Assembly: GCA_027031145.1 (NCBI GenBank)
Contig: JALVEG010000081.1
Location: forward strand, 1-5,039
DNA: 5,039 nucleotides
Source of the DNA: Saprospiraceae bacterium
GTDB taxonomy: Bacteria; Bacteroidota; Bacteroidia; Chitinophagales; Saprospiraceae
Reading direction: 5' to 3'
Part shown: one piece after another, positions 1 to 4,801 of the stretch
Layout of the letters: every line of letters starts with the position of its first letter
Position numbering within the stretch: position 1 is the stretch's first letter
The notes under the pieces: model-generated
What the model was told of the DNA's origin: nothing
Databases searched by the model: none
What the model saw: only the letters and a program-made list of their open reading frames with translations
Made by a program: the position numbers and the translations under genes

Positions 1-1
1 A

Positions 2-883
2 TTTTTGGTTGTTGTGGATTTAATGCCGATGGAGATAACGGGATATGCAGATGTTATTTTACCTGAATGCTCATATTTGGAACGATATGACCCGATTCGT
101 TCTTCTACATTCAGAACTCCTTCCATAGCATTGAGAGCACCTGCTGCCAAGCCGAGATACAAATCAAAACCTGCCTGGTGGATGGCAAAACAACTCGGTG
201 AAAAATTGAATCTCGGTGATTATTTCAAGTATAATGATTATGCTGAAGTGATAGACTGGCAATTGAAACAAATGGGAACTTCTCTTAAAGAAATGAAAAA
301 TATTGGAGTTAAAAATTTTGAAAGAAGTTCAAGACCATTATATTTGAAAGAAAATGAAGATTACAGATTTAAAACACCTTCCGGGAAGATCGAGTTGTAT
401 TCCAAAAAGTTGAAAGATGCCGGATTTGATCCTTTACCTGTTTATATTCCTCATGCCAAACCAAAGAAGAATTATTACAGGCTGATTTACGGTCGTGCTC
501 CAATGCATACTTTCAGTAAAACAATCAATAATCCTTATCTGAATGACCTTAGGGATGAAAACAGTATTTGGATAAATCCCCGTATTGCAAAGATATGGAA
601 ATTGAAAAGAGGTCAAAAAATCCGGATAATGAATCAGGATGGTATAATTTCAAAATTTCCCGTGAAAGTTAGATTGACAGAGAGGATAAGATGGGATGCT
701 GTATATATGGTACATGGATTCGGGCATGATAACAAAAATCTTTCAAGAGCTTACGGTAAAGGAGCAAGTGATTCGGATATGATAACAAATATCAAAACCG
801 ATCCATTGATGGGTGGTACCGGATTGAGAGAGAATTTTATTACATTTTTATTAGATAATCCACATAAAAACATAGAATCATGA
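2..883 (+). CDS. Molybdopterin oxidoreductase catalytic subunit, PsrA/PhsA/TtrA-like (C-terminal part)
   Basis: This is the C-terminal ~293 residues of a Mo-bisMGD enzyme; the 5' end lies outside the window, so the Tat signal, N-terminal Fe-S site and Mo ligand cannot be seen. The reading frame is open from the first complete codon (nt 2), and the TTG at nt 5 is internal, not a start. Visible family signatures are ADVILPECSYLERYD near residues 16-30, FKTPSGKIELYS near 123-134, the molybdopterin-dinucleotide-binding domain from about residue 155 (YGRAPMHTFSKTINNPYL), and HGFGH followed by RAYGKGASDSD near 238-258. The ending TDPLMGGTGLRENFITF is usual for PsrA/PhsA/TtrA-type subunits. Family members reduce polysulfide, thiosulfate or tetrathionate at the periplasmic face; related arsenate reductases share this architecture, so the substrate is open. 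The stop overlaps the next start (ATGA at 880-883), indicating translational coupling with the Fe-S subunit. Confidence 0.9.
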   Translation, partial: FLVVVDLMPMEITGYADVILPECSYLERYDPIRSSTFRTPSIALRAPAAKPRYKSKPAWWMAKQLGEKLNLGDYFKYNDYAEVIDWQLKQMGTSLKEMKNIGVKNFERSSRPLYLKENEDYRFKTPSGKIELYSKKLKDAGFDPLPVYIPHAKPKKNYYRLIYGRAPMHTFSKTINNPYLNDLRDENSIWINPRIAKIWKLKRGQKIRIMNQDGIISKFPVKVRLTERIRWDAVYMVHGFGHDNKNLSRAYGKGASDSDMITNIKTDPLMGGTGLRENFITFLLDNPHKNIES

Positions 884-1416
884 GATATGTAATGGTGATT
901 GATACGCTTAAATGCGTAGGGTGCAGCGATTGCGTTGTTGCCTGTCAAACCGAAAATGATGTTCCTTTTGGTTATTGCAGGGATTGGGTGACGGAAACGG
1001 TTAACGGTACCTATCCTGTTGTGGAGATGGAATTGAGATCGGAACGATGCAATCATTGTGAAAATGCACCATGTGTCAGAACTTGCCCCACGGGTGCAAG
1101 TCATGTTGCAGAAGGAGGAATTGTATTAGTGACAGGAGAAGAATGTATAGGTTGTGGTGCATGTATAGAATCCTGTCCTTATGATGCGAGGTATCAACAC
1201 CCTGAAGAAGGATATGTGGACAAATGTACTTTTTGTTTTCACAGGGTAGAGAAGGGTCTTAAACCTGCCTGTGTTTCTGTTTGTCCTACGAGGTGTATGT
1301 ATTTTGGAGATATTCATGATCCTAATAGTGAAGTTTCAAGATTATTGGCTCAAAGAAAACATAAGGTTTTGGCTCCGGAAGCGGGGACTAAACCACAGGT
1401 GTATTATTTGATTTAG
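880..1416 (+). CDS. Four-cluster [4Fe-4S] electron-transfer subunit, PsrB/PhsB/TtrB-like
   Basis: This 178-residue protein carries electrons between the molybdenum subunit and the membrane anchor. Sixteen Cys sit in four groups: C12-x2-C15-x2-C18-x3-C22; C57-x2-C60-x4-C65-x3-C69-P; C89-x2-C92-x2-C95-x3-C99-P; and C116-x2-C119-x11-C131-x3-C135-P. This is the ferredoxin-like repeat pattern that ligates four [4Fe-4S] clusters in the DmsB/PsrB/NrfC family, and the length is typical. The tail CPTRCMYFGDIHDPNSE followed by SRLL is characteristic of PsrB/TtrB-type subunits. There is no signal peptide, which fits co-export with a Tat-borne partner. The start is fixed by the ATGA overlap with the upstream gene. 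The TAG stop is followed at once by a repeat island, whereas psrC-type genes usually come next. Substrate assignment is as uncertain as for the catalytic subunit. Confidence 0.93.
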   Translation: MRYVMVIDTLKCVGCSDCVVACQTENDVPFGYCRDWVTETVNGTYPVVEMELRSERCNHCENAPCVRTCPTGASHVAEGGIVLVTGEECIGCGACIESCPYDARYQHPEEGYVDKCTFCFHRVEKGLKPACVSVCPTRCMYFGDIHDPNSEVSRLLAQRKHKVLAPEAGTKPQVYYLI

Positions 1417-1480
1417 ATTGAATAAGATCGAATAAGATTGATGTAGATTGGAATAATGGAATAATGGAATGATGGAATGG
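1417..1480. repeat. Short tandem repeats immediately after the Fe-S subunit stop codon
   Basis: Three 10-bp units follow the stop codon directly (ATTGAATAAG 1417-1426, ATCGAATAAG 1427-1436, ATTGATGTAG 1437-1446). After a short ATTGG join come three 8-bp units and part of a fourth (AATAATGG 1452-1459 and 1460-1467, AATGATGG 1468-1475, AATGG 1476-1480). Such repeats can change copy number by slippage. No terminator hairpin is seen between the stop codon and the repeats. Confidence 0.85.
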
Positions 1481-1490
1481 AGGAAGTCTA

Positions 1491-1523
1491 AAGTTTGGAA
1501 GTTTGGAGGTTTTGAGGTTTTGG
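1491..1523. repeat. G/T-rich 'TTTGGAAG' runs, block 1 of 5
   Basis: The + strand consists almost only of G, T and A in 7-8-nt steps such as AGTTTGGAAGTTTGGAGG. Similar blocks lie at about 1781-1803, 1968-2000, 2608-2644 and 2736-2780. Read on the - strand they give meaningless Asn-Leu-Lys-Thr-Ser-type peptides that look like ORFs. Several blocks lead directly into a hairpin repeat (1523, 2645, 2781), so they may belong to one composite unit. Confidence 0.7.
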
Positions 1524-1550
1524 TGGCGGTTTGCAAAGAGGCGGGAGACC
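1523..1550 (+). repeat. Hairpin repeat, copy R1 (GAGG-CGGGAGACC core)
   Basis: GTGGCGG followed by TTGCAAAGAGGCGGGAGACC matches copy R2 at 1704-1735 over the same order of blocks, with small indels. The stem is weaker than in R2 because a T of GGTC is missing. Directly downstream, CCCTGTA (1550-1556) and TACAGGG (1566-1572) form a separate perfect 7-bp inverted repeat with a 9-nt loop. Confidence 0.65.
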
Positions 1551-1572
1551 CCTGTACATTATCATTACAGGG
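1550..1572. repeat. Inverted repeat CCCTGTA / TACAGGG
   Basis: Perfect 7-bp arms enclose the loop CATTATCAT (1557-1565). It abuts hairpin copy R1 and is not followed by a T run, so it does not look like an intrinsic terminator. Confidence 0.65.
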
Positions 1573-1642
1573 CAGGCTTTTGCAAGGAGGGTGCTTCAGG
1601 GCAGCGGTAGTGGTGATGCTTGTATCTATGTCAATTAAAGTT

Positions 1643-1753
1643 AGCACGCTCCAAGCCAAAGGTGTCCTCACCTCTTGGCGATAGATGCAGCAAAGCAGGG
1701 TTTGTGGTGGCTGTTCGCAAAGAGGTCGGGAGACCTTTGGCTTGGAGAGTGGT
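1643..1753. repeat. 38-bp imperfect inverted repeat made of two hairpin copies (R3 and R2)
   Basis: The reverse complement of 1643-1680 matches 1716-1753 at 32 of 38 positions, with a 35-nt spacer, so the segment could form a large stem or cruciform. Each arm also holds its own small hairpin. In R2 this is AGGTC-GGGA-GACCT (1723-1736). In R3, read on the - strand, it is AGGTG-AGGA-CACCT (1660-1673 on the + strand). The inner pair is C-G in one and G-C in the other, so pairing is kept while sequence differs. In R3 the stem extends to GCCAA/TTGGC with one unpaired C. Confidence 0.8.
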
Positions 1754-1848
1754 ACAAGGGAAGGATTGTGGTGGTGTTTTTTTGTTTTGAAGTTTTGAAG
1801 TTAAAATCAGCTCAAGTGTTAAAATTTTTCCTTGTCGGTGTTTTTGAA

Positions 1849-1876
1849 GCGGGAATTAATCCCCCGCTGGCGGGGG
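1849..1876. repeat. Two overlapping, mutually exclusive G/C-rich hairpins
   Basis: GCGGG at 1849-1853 can pair with CCCGC at 1863-1867. Alternatively CCCCCGC at 1861-1867 can pair with GCGGGGG at 1870-1876. The arms share 1863-1867, so only one can form at a time. No T run or reading frame follows, so a regulatory role is not shown; it may be a remnant of a dispersed palindromic repeat. Confidence 0.6.
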
Positions 1877-1952
1877 AGCAAAAGGGGGTGGAAAAATTCA
1901 GGAATGTAAGAACGGTGCAAGTTGCAAGTTTGGATGTTTGTTTTTTTATTCA

Positions 1953-2017
1953 TTGTTCTGTGTTCGGTGTTTGAAAGTTTTAAAGTTTGTAAATTTGGAA
2001 TACCGAACACCGAACAA
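1953..2017. repeat. 15-bp inverted repeat flanking a G/T-rich block
   Basis: TTGTTCTGTGTTCGG at 1953-1967 and CCGAACACCGAACAA at 2003-2017 are inverted copies matching at 14 of 15 positions. The 35-nt interval is one of the TTTGAAG-type low-complexity blocks. Confidence 0.75.
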
Positions 2018-2040
2018 GGATTGATGATTTTTGAAGTGGA

Positions 2041-2070
2041 GAAGCAAGTTCGAAGACACTCGCTTATCGG
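2041..2070 (+). repeat. Hairpin repeat, copy A (ACACTCGCTTATC end)
   Basis: GAAGCAAGTTCGAAGACACT then CGCTTATCGG closely resembles copy C (2781-2810) and more distantly copy B (2645-2677). It lies 6 bp before the long-hairpin element at 2077. Its expected right-hand continuation (GGTAATTTTGAAA, as after copy C) is found only at 2326, on the far side of that element. Confidence 0.7.
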
Positions 2071-2076
2071 GAAAGC

Positions 2077-2244
2077 CTAGTGCGCCAAGAATGAAATATC
2101 TCCCATAATAAACGAAGCTATTTTTCACTGAATCGAGGTGCTCAAATAGGAGTTATGCCGTAGTATAATGACTGTTTGAGTAACGAAGAGTCAGGGAAAA
2201 AGAGCGAGTTTAGATGAGGATTTATTTTGTTCTTGGCACACTAG
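2077..2244. mobile_element. 168-bp long-hairpin element with CTAG ends, MITE-like
   Basis: The terminal 21 bp are inverted copies matching at 18 of 21 positions: CTAGTGCGCCAAGAATGAAAT at 2077-2097 (split CTAGTG, GCCAAGAA, AAAT as shared blocks) against 2224-2244. The similarity continues inward with small gaps: TTTTTCACTGA and GCTCAAATAG on the left correspond to TTTTTCCCTGA and ACTCAAACAG on the reverse complement of the right. Almost the entire element can thus fold into one imperfect stem closing near 2157-2172. It contains no ORF. The form fits a non-autonomous miniature inverted-repeat element or a structured extragenic palindrome. A target duplication is not clear; the CTAG at both ends could be part of the ends or a duplicated site. 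The parent transposase, if any, is not in the window. Confidence 0.65.
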
Positions 2245-2246
2245 CT

Positions 2247-2290
2247 GTCTGAATTAGGATTTATAAGATTTAAGGATATTAGGATTTTGT
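2247..2290 (+). repeat. Low-complexity GGATTTA run
   Basis: TTAGGATTTATAAGATTTAA then GGATATTAGGATTTTG repeats a GGAT(TTA) motif with spacing of about 8-11 nt. No gene or defined regulatory site is visible. Runs of this kind occur in intergenic DNA of Bacteroidota as I recall them, which supports the lineage guess only weakly. Confidence 0.5.
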
Positions 2291-2325
2291 GAGAAGTGAT
2301 AATAAAGGAGTTGAAGAATTATGTT

Positions 2326-2386
2326 GGTAATTTTGAAATAGGATTTTGCGAGCGCAGCGTGGCAATCTCGTGTCTCTTTAGGATAG
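2326..2386 (+). repeat. 61-bp dispersed repeat, copy 1 (GGTAATTTTGAA...GCGAGCG(C/T)AGCG)
   Basis: This matches 2809-2869 at 52 of 61 positions without gaps. The most conserved parts are GGTAATTTTGAA, GGATTTTGCGAGCG, AGCGTGGCAA and GGATAG. Copy 2 directly follows hairpin copy C, while this copy lacks an adjacent hairpin, which is instead at 2041-2070. Confidence 0.85.
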
Positions 2387-2480
2387 ATTGAAAGAGATTG
2401 GAGAAAAATGGAGAACGCAAGAGTAAAGGCTTAAGCGTTGCCCCGAGTAGACTTAGTAAAAAAGGTAAAAATTATAAAAA

Positions 2481-2513
2481 GCCTCGAGAGGCGATCCCGC
2501 AGTACTGCGGGAT
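2481..2513. repeat. Short hairpin followed by a perfect 20-bp palindrome
   Basis: GCCTCGAGAGGC (2481-2492) can pair GCCT with AGGC. One base later, ATCCCGCAGTACTGCGGGAT (2494-2513) is identical to its own reverse complement over 20 bp. A perfect palindrome without a loop could be a dimeric protein binding site or a cruciform-forming element. No adjacent promoter or gene start ties it to regulation. Confidence 0.75.
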
Positions 2514-2542
2514 GGTAGAACCAATTAAGCGAAACCCCATGC

Positions 2543-2595
2543 CTATTTTGGCGGTATTTTTGTGGCGAAAGCAAACAAAAATAGTGACAAAATAA
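2543..2595. repeat. 21-bp imperfect inverted repeat with T/A-rich arms
   Basis: The reverse complement of 2543-2563 matches 2575-2595 at 17 of 21 positions. The inner nine pairs, TATTTTTGT/ACAAAAATA, are perfect. The 11-nt loop GGCGAAAGCAA can itself pair GC around GAAA. It is not followed by a T run on the + strand; a terminator role is not supported. Confidence 0.65.
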
Positions 2596-2644
2596 AAGGG
2601 TAGAAGGGTTTGAAAGTTTGGAGGTCTCAGGTTTTGATGTTTGG

Positions 2645-2677
2645 AAAGCGAAGTTGGGAGACGCTCGCTTATCAGGG
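2645..2677 (+). repeat. Hairpin repeat, copy B
   Basis: AAAGCGAAGTTGGGAGACGC then TCGCTTATCAGG follows a GTTTTGATGTTTGG run, as copy C does. GCGA (2648-2651) pairs with TCGC (2665-2668) and GTT with GAC (one G-T wobble) around a GGGA loop. It is not followed by the 61-bp repeat, so it appears truncated on that side. Confidence 0.7.
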
Positions 2678-2727
2678 GTGAAAAGGCAAAAGTGAAAAGG
2701 CTAAAGGTTAAAGAATAAAGGCTGAAG
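2678..2727 (+). repeat. Purine-rich short direct repeats
   Basis: GTGAAAAGGC occurs at 2678-2687 and again at 2692-2701 (period 14), followed by looser AAAGG variants to about 2727. It looks like slippage-derived low-complexity sequence. Confidence 0.55.
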
Positions 2728-2778
2728 TATAAATATTTGGAAGTTTTGAGGTTTTGAGATTTTGATGTTTTGATGTTT

Positions 2779-2869
2779 GGAAGCGAGGTCGGAGACACTC
2801 GCTTATCTGGTAATTTTGAAACCGGATTTTGCGAGCGTAGCGTGGCAAACTCGTTTCGTTTACGGATAG
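2779..2869 (+). repeat. Composite repeat: hairpin copy C joined to 61-bp repeat copy 2
   Basis: The hairpin part pairs GCGAG (2783-2787) and GTC (2788-2790) with GAC (2794-2796) and CTCGC (2798-2802), leaving one unpaired A (2797) and a GGA loop. The 61-bp repeat follows at 2809-2869 and matches 2326-2386 at 52 of 61. This is the only copy in the window in which both halves are joined, and it serves as the reference for the interrupted copy at 2041-2386. Confidence 0.75.
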
Positions 2870-2877
2870 CTTATTTG

Positions 2878-2936
2878 AAAAAACGTTTTTTATCAAAAGC
2901 TTTGATGATTGCAAAGGTACTTTGTCAGGGCTTTGC
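2878..2936. repeat. Cluster of short palindromes
   Basis: AAAAAACGTTTTTT (2878-2891) is a perfect 14-bp palindrome. It is followed by ATCAAA-AGC-TTTGAT (2892-2906), then GCAAAG (2911-2916) inverted at CTTTGC (2931-2936), with an alternative CAAAG-GTA-CTTTG (2912-2924). The AAAAAACGTTTTTT centre could bind a dimeric regulator, but nothing confirms this. Confidence 0.55.
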
Positions 2937-2956
2937 ACATTGCGATAGGGATAGTA

Positions 2957-2975
2957 GTCTCGGCTGAGCCGAGAC
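2957..2975. repeat. Perfect hairpin GTCTCGGCT-G-AGCCGAGAC
   Basis: Nine-base arms are perfectly complementary around a single central base, so a practical fold is a 7-bp stem with a CTGAG loop. It lies about 100 bp upstream of the nrfD-like start. No T run follows on either strand, so it does not look like an intrinsic terminator; a leader structure or extragenic palindrome is more likely. Confidence 0.75.
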
Positions 2976-2991
2976 GAATAGCCTGGTCGGA

Positions 2992-3033
2992 ATAGAGATT
3001 TTTGCATAAGCAATTGCGGGTGGAAATCTCTAT
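2992..3033. repeat. 10-bp inverted repeat in the leader of the nrfD-like gene
   Basis: ATAGAGATTT (2992-3001) and AAATCTCTAT (3024-3033) are perfectly complementary. The 22-nt interval includes the palindrome GCAATTGC (3010-3017). The right arm ends 45 bp before the ATG at 3079, so if transcription starts upstream the structure would sit in the 5' untranslated leader. It could equally mark the edge of the repeat island. Confidence 0.65.
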
Positions 3034-3078
3034 GGAGAATCGCCCAAAAAAAGAAAATAATAATTAAAAAAAGAGAAT

Positions 3079-4020
3079 ATGAAAGAAGAATTATTTATAA
3101 GTGGAAGACATTTGGAAAAAATAGATCCGCATCTGGAAATATGGGAATTTCCCATTTCTCTGTACCTTTTTCTCGGAGGATTGGCTGCAGGAATTCTCAT
3201 TTTTTCATCAATTGTGGTACTGTTGAATAAAGAGGACAAATTTCCGTCAGCAGCACGATGGACGCCTATATTGGTGCCCATTGCAATTGTTATCGGATTG
3301 ATAGCTTTGATATTTGATTTGAGCCACAAATTGTATGTTTGGCAACTTTATACCACTATCAGGATCGAATCCCCGATGTCTTGGGGAGCATGGGTATTGT
3401 TGGTGATAACACCTTTATCTTTCTTGTGGGTATTTAGCTATATCAGAGATTTATTTCCGGGATTGGATTGGAAATTACCTGTATTGTATAAATTTGAAAC
3501 ATTCGTAAGAGAGCATAAGAAATTTATCGCTATGTTACTCATCCCATTATGTATAATTCTCGGTATTTATACGGGAATATTATTGTCGGCTTTCAATTCC
3601 AGACCATTGTGGAATAATGCTATTTTAGGTCCTTTATTCTTAACTTCCGGATTATCTACAGGTGCAGCAGCGATCATTTTATTTTCAAAATCCGAATATG
3701 AAAAGCATCTGTTCAGTAAAATAGATGTTGTGCTGATAATCATAGAAATAGGTTTGATTATCCACATGGTTATGGGATATTATGCAGGAAGCGAAGCTCA
3801 TATTGATGCAATAAGTGTTTTGATGAATGGAGATTTTAGTTTCATTTTCTTTGTGATATTGATGGGACTGGGGTTGATAGTTCCATTGCTTTTAGAGGTT
3901 TTTGAATTATTGGGGTTGAAAATGTCTGTAATAATTCCTGCTATATTGGTTTTGATTGGGGGATTGGTTTTTAGAATATTGATGGTAGATGCAGGGCAAT
4001 TGACAAGAATTCTTTATTAA
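3079..4020 (+). CDS. nrfD: NrfD/PsrC-family membrane anchor, quinone-interacting subunit
   Basis: This 313-residue integral membrane protein would anchor the Mo/Fe-S pair and exchange electrons with quinone. About eight hydrophobic helices are visible near residues 23-49, 62-81, 101-122, 148-170, 180-202, 213-233, 253-274 and 281-301, matching the eight-helix NrfD/PsrC core and its usual ~300-residue length. Family signatures are WEFPISLYLFLGGLAAG (22-38), DLSHKLYVWQLY then TIRIESPMSWGAW (80-105), and the end FRILMVDAGQLTR (298-310). The ATG at 3079 follows an A-rich leader without a Shine-Dalgarno motif, as is common in Bacteroidota. The gene normally sits beside the Fe-S subunit but here starts 1.66 kb downstream of it. 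A rhodanese-like gene follows after 36 bp with no hairpin between, implying cotranscription. The symbol denotes the family; the actual partner could be Psr-, Phs- or Ttr-type. Confidence 0.9.
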   Translation: MKEELFISGRHLEKIDPHLEIWEFPISLYLFLGGLAAGILIFSSIVVLLNKEDKFPSAARWTPILVPIAIVIGLIALIFDLSHKLYVWQLYTTIRIESPMSWGAWVLLVITPLSFLWVFSYIRDLFPGLDWKLPVLYKFETFVREHKKFIAMLLIPLCIILGIYTGILLSAFNSRPLWNNAILGPLFLTSGLSTGAAAIILFSKSEYEKHLFSKIDVVLIIIEIGLIIHMVMGYYAGSEAHIDAISVLMNGDFSFIFFVILMGLGLIVPLLLEVFELLGLKMSVIIPAILVLIGGLVFRILMVDAGQLTRILY

Positions 4021-4056
4021 AAAAAATATTTACTTCTAAATAAAATTAACTGAATA

Positions 4057-4794
4057 ATGCAAAAGAAATATATTTTACTGACGATTCTGATTTTTCTGAT
4101 GGTGTTTATTGTTGCCATTGTTGCTGAAAGGAATAATTGTGATAGCAGTGTCAGTTCGACATTGGGTTTTAAATCTGAAAACTGTTATAAATTCACACCT
4201 GAAAAATTACTGGTTGAAGCAATGGGTTCCAGCAGATATATCGATCTGGATGAATTGGCTGAAAAAATAATCAGCGAAGATCCGACATATATTTTAGTGG
4301 ATATCCGGGATGAAAAACAGTTTAATTCTTATTCATTGCCGGGAGCTATTAATATTCCTTTTGAAAAATTGCTTGATAAGGAAAATGATAATTCGGAATT
4401 CAAATCCGATGCATACAAAAAGATATTGTTTTCAAATAGCACTTTATTGTCAGATCAGGCTTGGATGATTTTGAGGAGAAAGGGTTGTAAAAATATAAAG
4501 ATTTTGGATGGAGGGCTGAATAAATTTTTTACTACTTTGATGGATCCACCCAAACCTTCCGAAACGGATCCTGAAGAGGAATTTGAAAAATATAGTTTCA
4601 GAAAGGCTGCTGCCGTGTATTTCGGTATGCCCAACCCTTATGAATTTATTCCGGAATATCAGCCTCCAAACCGGAAAAGTGATCAAAGAAATATGCCTCG
4701 TGCAACTTCTAAAGTTAAGAAAAAAGTAAAACCGGTACCAAAGAAGCCGGAACTTGCTCCAGAAGAGGAAGAGGAGGAAGATGAAGGATGCTAA
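4057..4794 (+). CDS. Membrane-anchored rhodanese-fold protein lacking the catalytic Cys
   Basis: This 245-residue protein has an N-terminal signal anchor (hydrophobic residues 5-23, no lipobox) and a rhodanese domain at about 60-160. Fold landmarks are YILVDIRDEKQFNSYSLPGA (78-97), then INIP and the closing LRRKGCKNIKILDGGLNKF (139-157). The active-site loop, usually YC-x4-R-[ST], reads FSNSTLLS (125-132): Ser126 stands where the persulfide-forming Cys belongs and Leu131 where the Arg belongs. Classical sulfurtransferase activity is therefore unlikely. The C-terminal tail is Lys/Pro-rich (219-231), then acidic (236-243), and ends in Gly244-Cys245. The other Cys are C28, C43 and C143. Placement after the nrfD-like gene suggests a periplasmic sulfur-related or scaffolding role, but the function is unknown. 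The start follows a short A/T-rich spacer without a Shine-Dalgarno site. Confidence 0.82.
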   Translation: MQKKYILLTILIFLMVFIVAIVAERNNCDSSVSSTLGFKSENCYKFTPEKLLVEAMGSSRYIDLDELAEKIISEDPTYILVDIRDEKQFNSYSLPGAINIPFEKLLDKENDNSEFKSDAYKKILFSNSTLLSDQAWMILRRKGCKNIKILDGGLNKFFTTLMDPPKPSETDPEEEFEKYSFRKAAAVYFGMPNPYEFIPEYQPPNRKSDQRNMPRATSKVKKKVKPVPKKPELAPEEEEEEDEGC

Positions 4795-4801
4795 TTGAAA
4801 A

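Larger units (their letters stand above)
1417..3078. other. Repeat-rich intergenic island without credible genes
   Basis: This ~1.66 kb stretch separates the Fe-S subunit from its expected membrane partner. Open frames on both strands are short and low-complexity and begin or end in repeats; none shows a recognisable domain. I see no tRNA, rRNA, transposase or CRISPR. It is visibly richer in G+C than the flanking genes in places. In order it holds: 10- and 8-bp tandem repeats (1417-1480), a family of GGTCGGGAGACC-core hairpins (1523-1753), a G/C hairpin pair (1849-1876), a 15-bp inverted repeat (1953-2017), a hairpin copy (2041-2070), a 168-bp long-hairpin element (2077-2244), a GGATTTA run (2247-2290), paired 61-bp repeats (2326-2386 and 2809-2869), a 20-bp palindrome (2494-2513), a 21-bp imperfect inverted repeat (2543-2595), further hairpins, and two inverted repeats just before the nrfD-like gene. 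Confidence 0.85.

Noticed and set aside
751..1317. Minus-strand open frames opposite the Mo and Fe-S subunits
   Set aside because: They lie wholly antisense to well-supported genes with clear family motifs and show none of their own.
1469..1974. Two + strand open frames (1469-1684 and 1675-1974)
   Set aside because: They start in tandem repeats and read through hairpin copies and G/T-rich runs; the peptides are low-complexity with no domain.
1970..1997. Bacteroidota-type promoter: TTTG (1970-1973) and TAAATTTG (1990-1997)
   Set aside because: The TAnnTTTG box fits, but the spacing is shorter than usual, it lies in TTTG-rich low-complexity sequence where such matches are expected by chance, and no gene follows for over 1 kb.
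2555..2583. Rho-independent terminator
   Set aside because: The stem is T/A-rich with no T run after it; the T and A tracts are the arms themselves.
2398..2595. 65-codon + strand open frame in the repeat island
   Set aside because: It runs across a perfect palindrome and an inverted repeat, has no recognisable domain, and its codons follow the repeats rather than a protein pattern.
1523..2869. CRISPR array
   Set aside because: Repeats are diverged, palindromic, in both orientations and irregularly spaced; there are no uniform repeat-spacer units and no cas genes.
2472..3013. Minus-strand open frames rich in Asn-Leu-Lys-Thr-Ser
   Set aside because: They are the complement of the TTTGAAG-type runs; such peptides arise wherever that low-complexity DNA occurs.
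4057..4140. Lipoprotein signal on the rhodanese-like protein
   Set aside because: The hydrophobic stretch is followed by AERNNC; the first Cys (C28) lacks a lipobox, so a signal anchor is the better reading.
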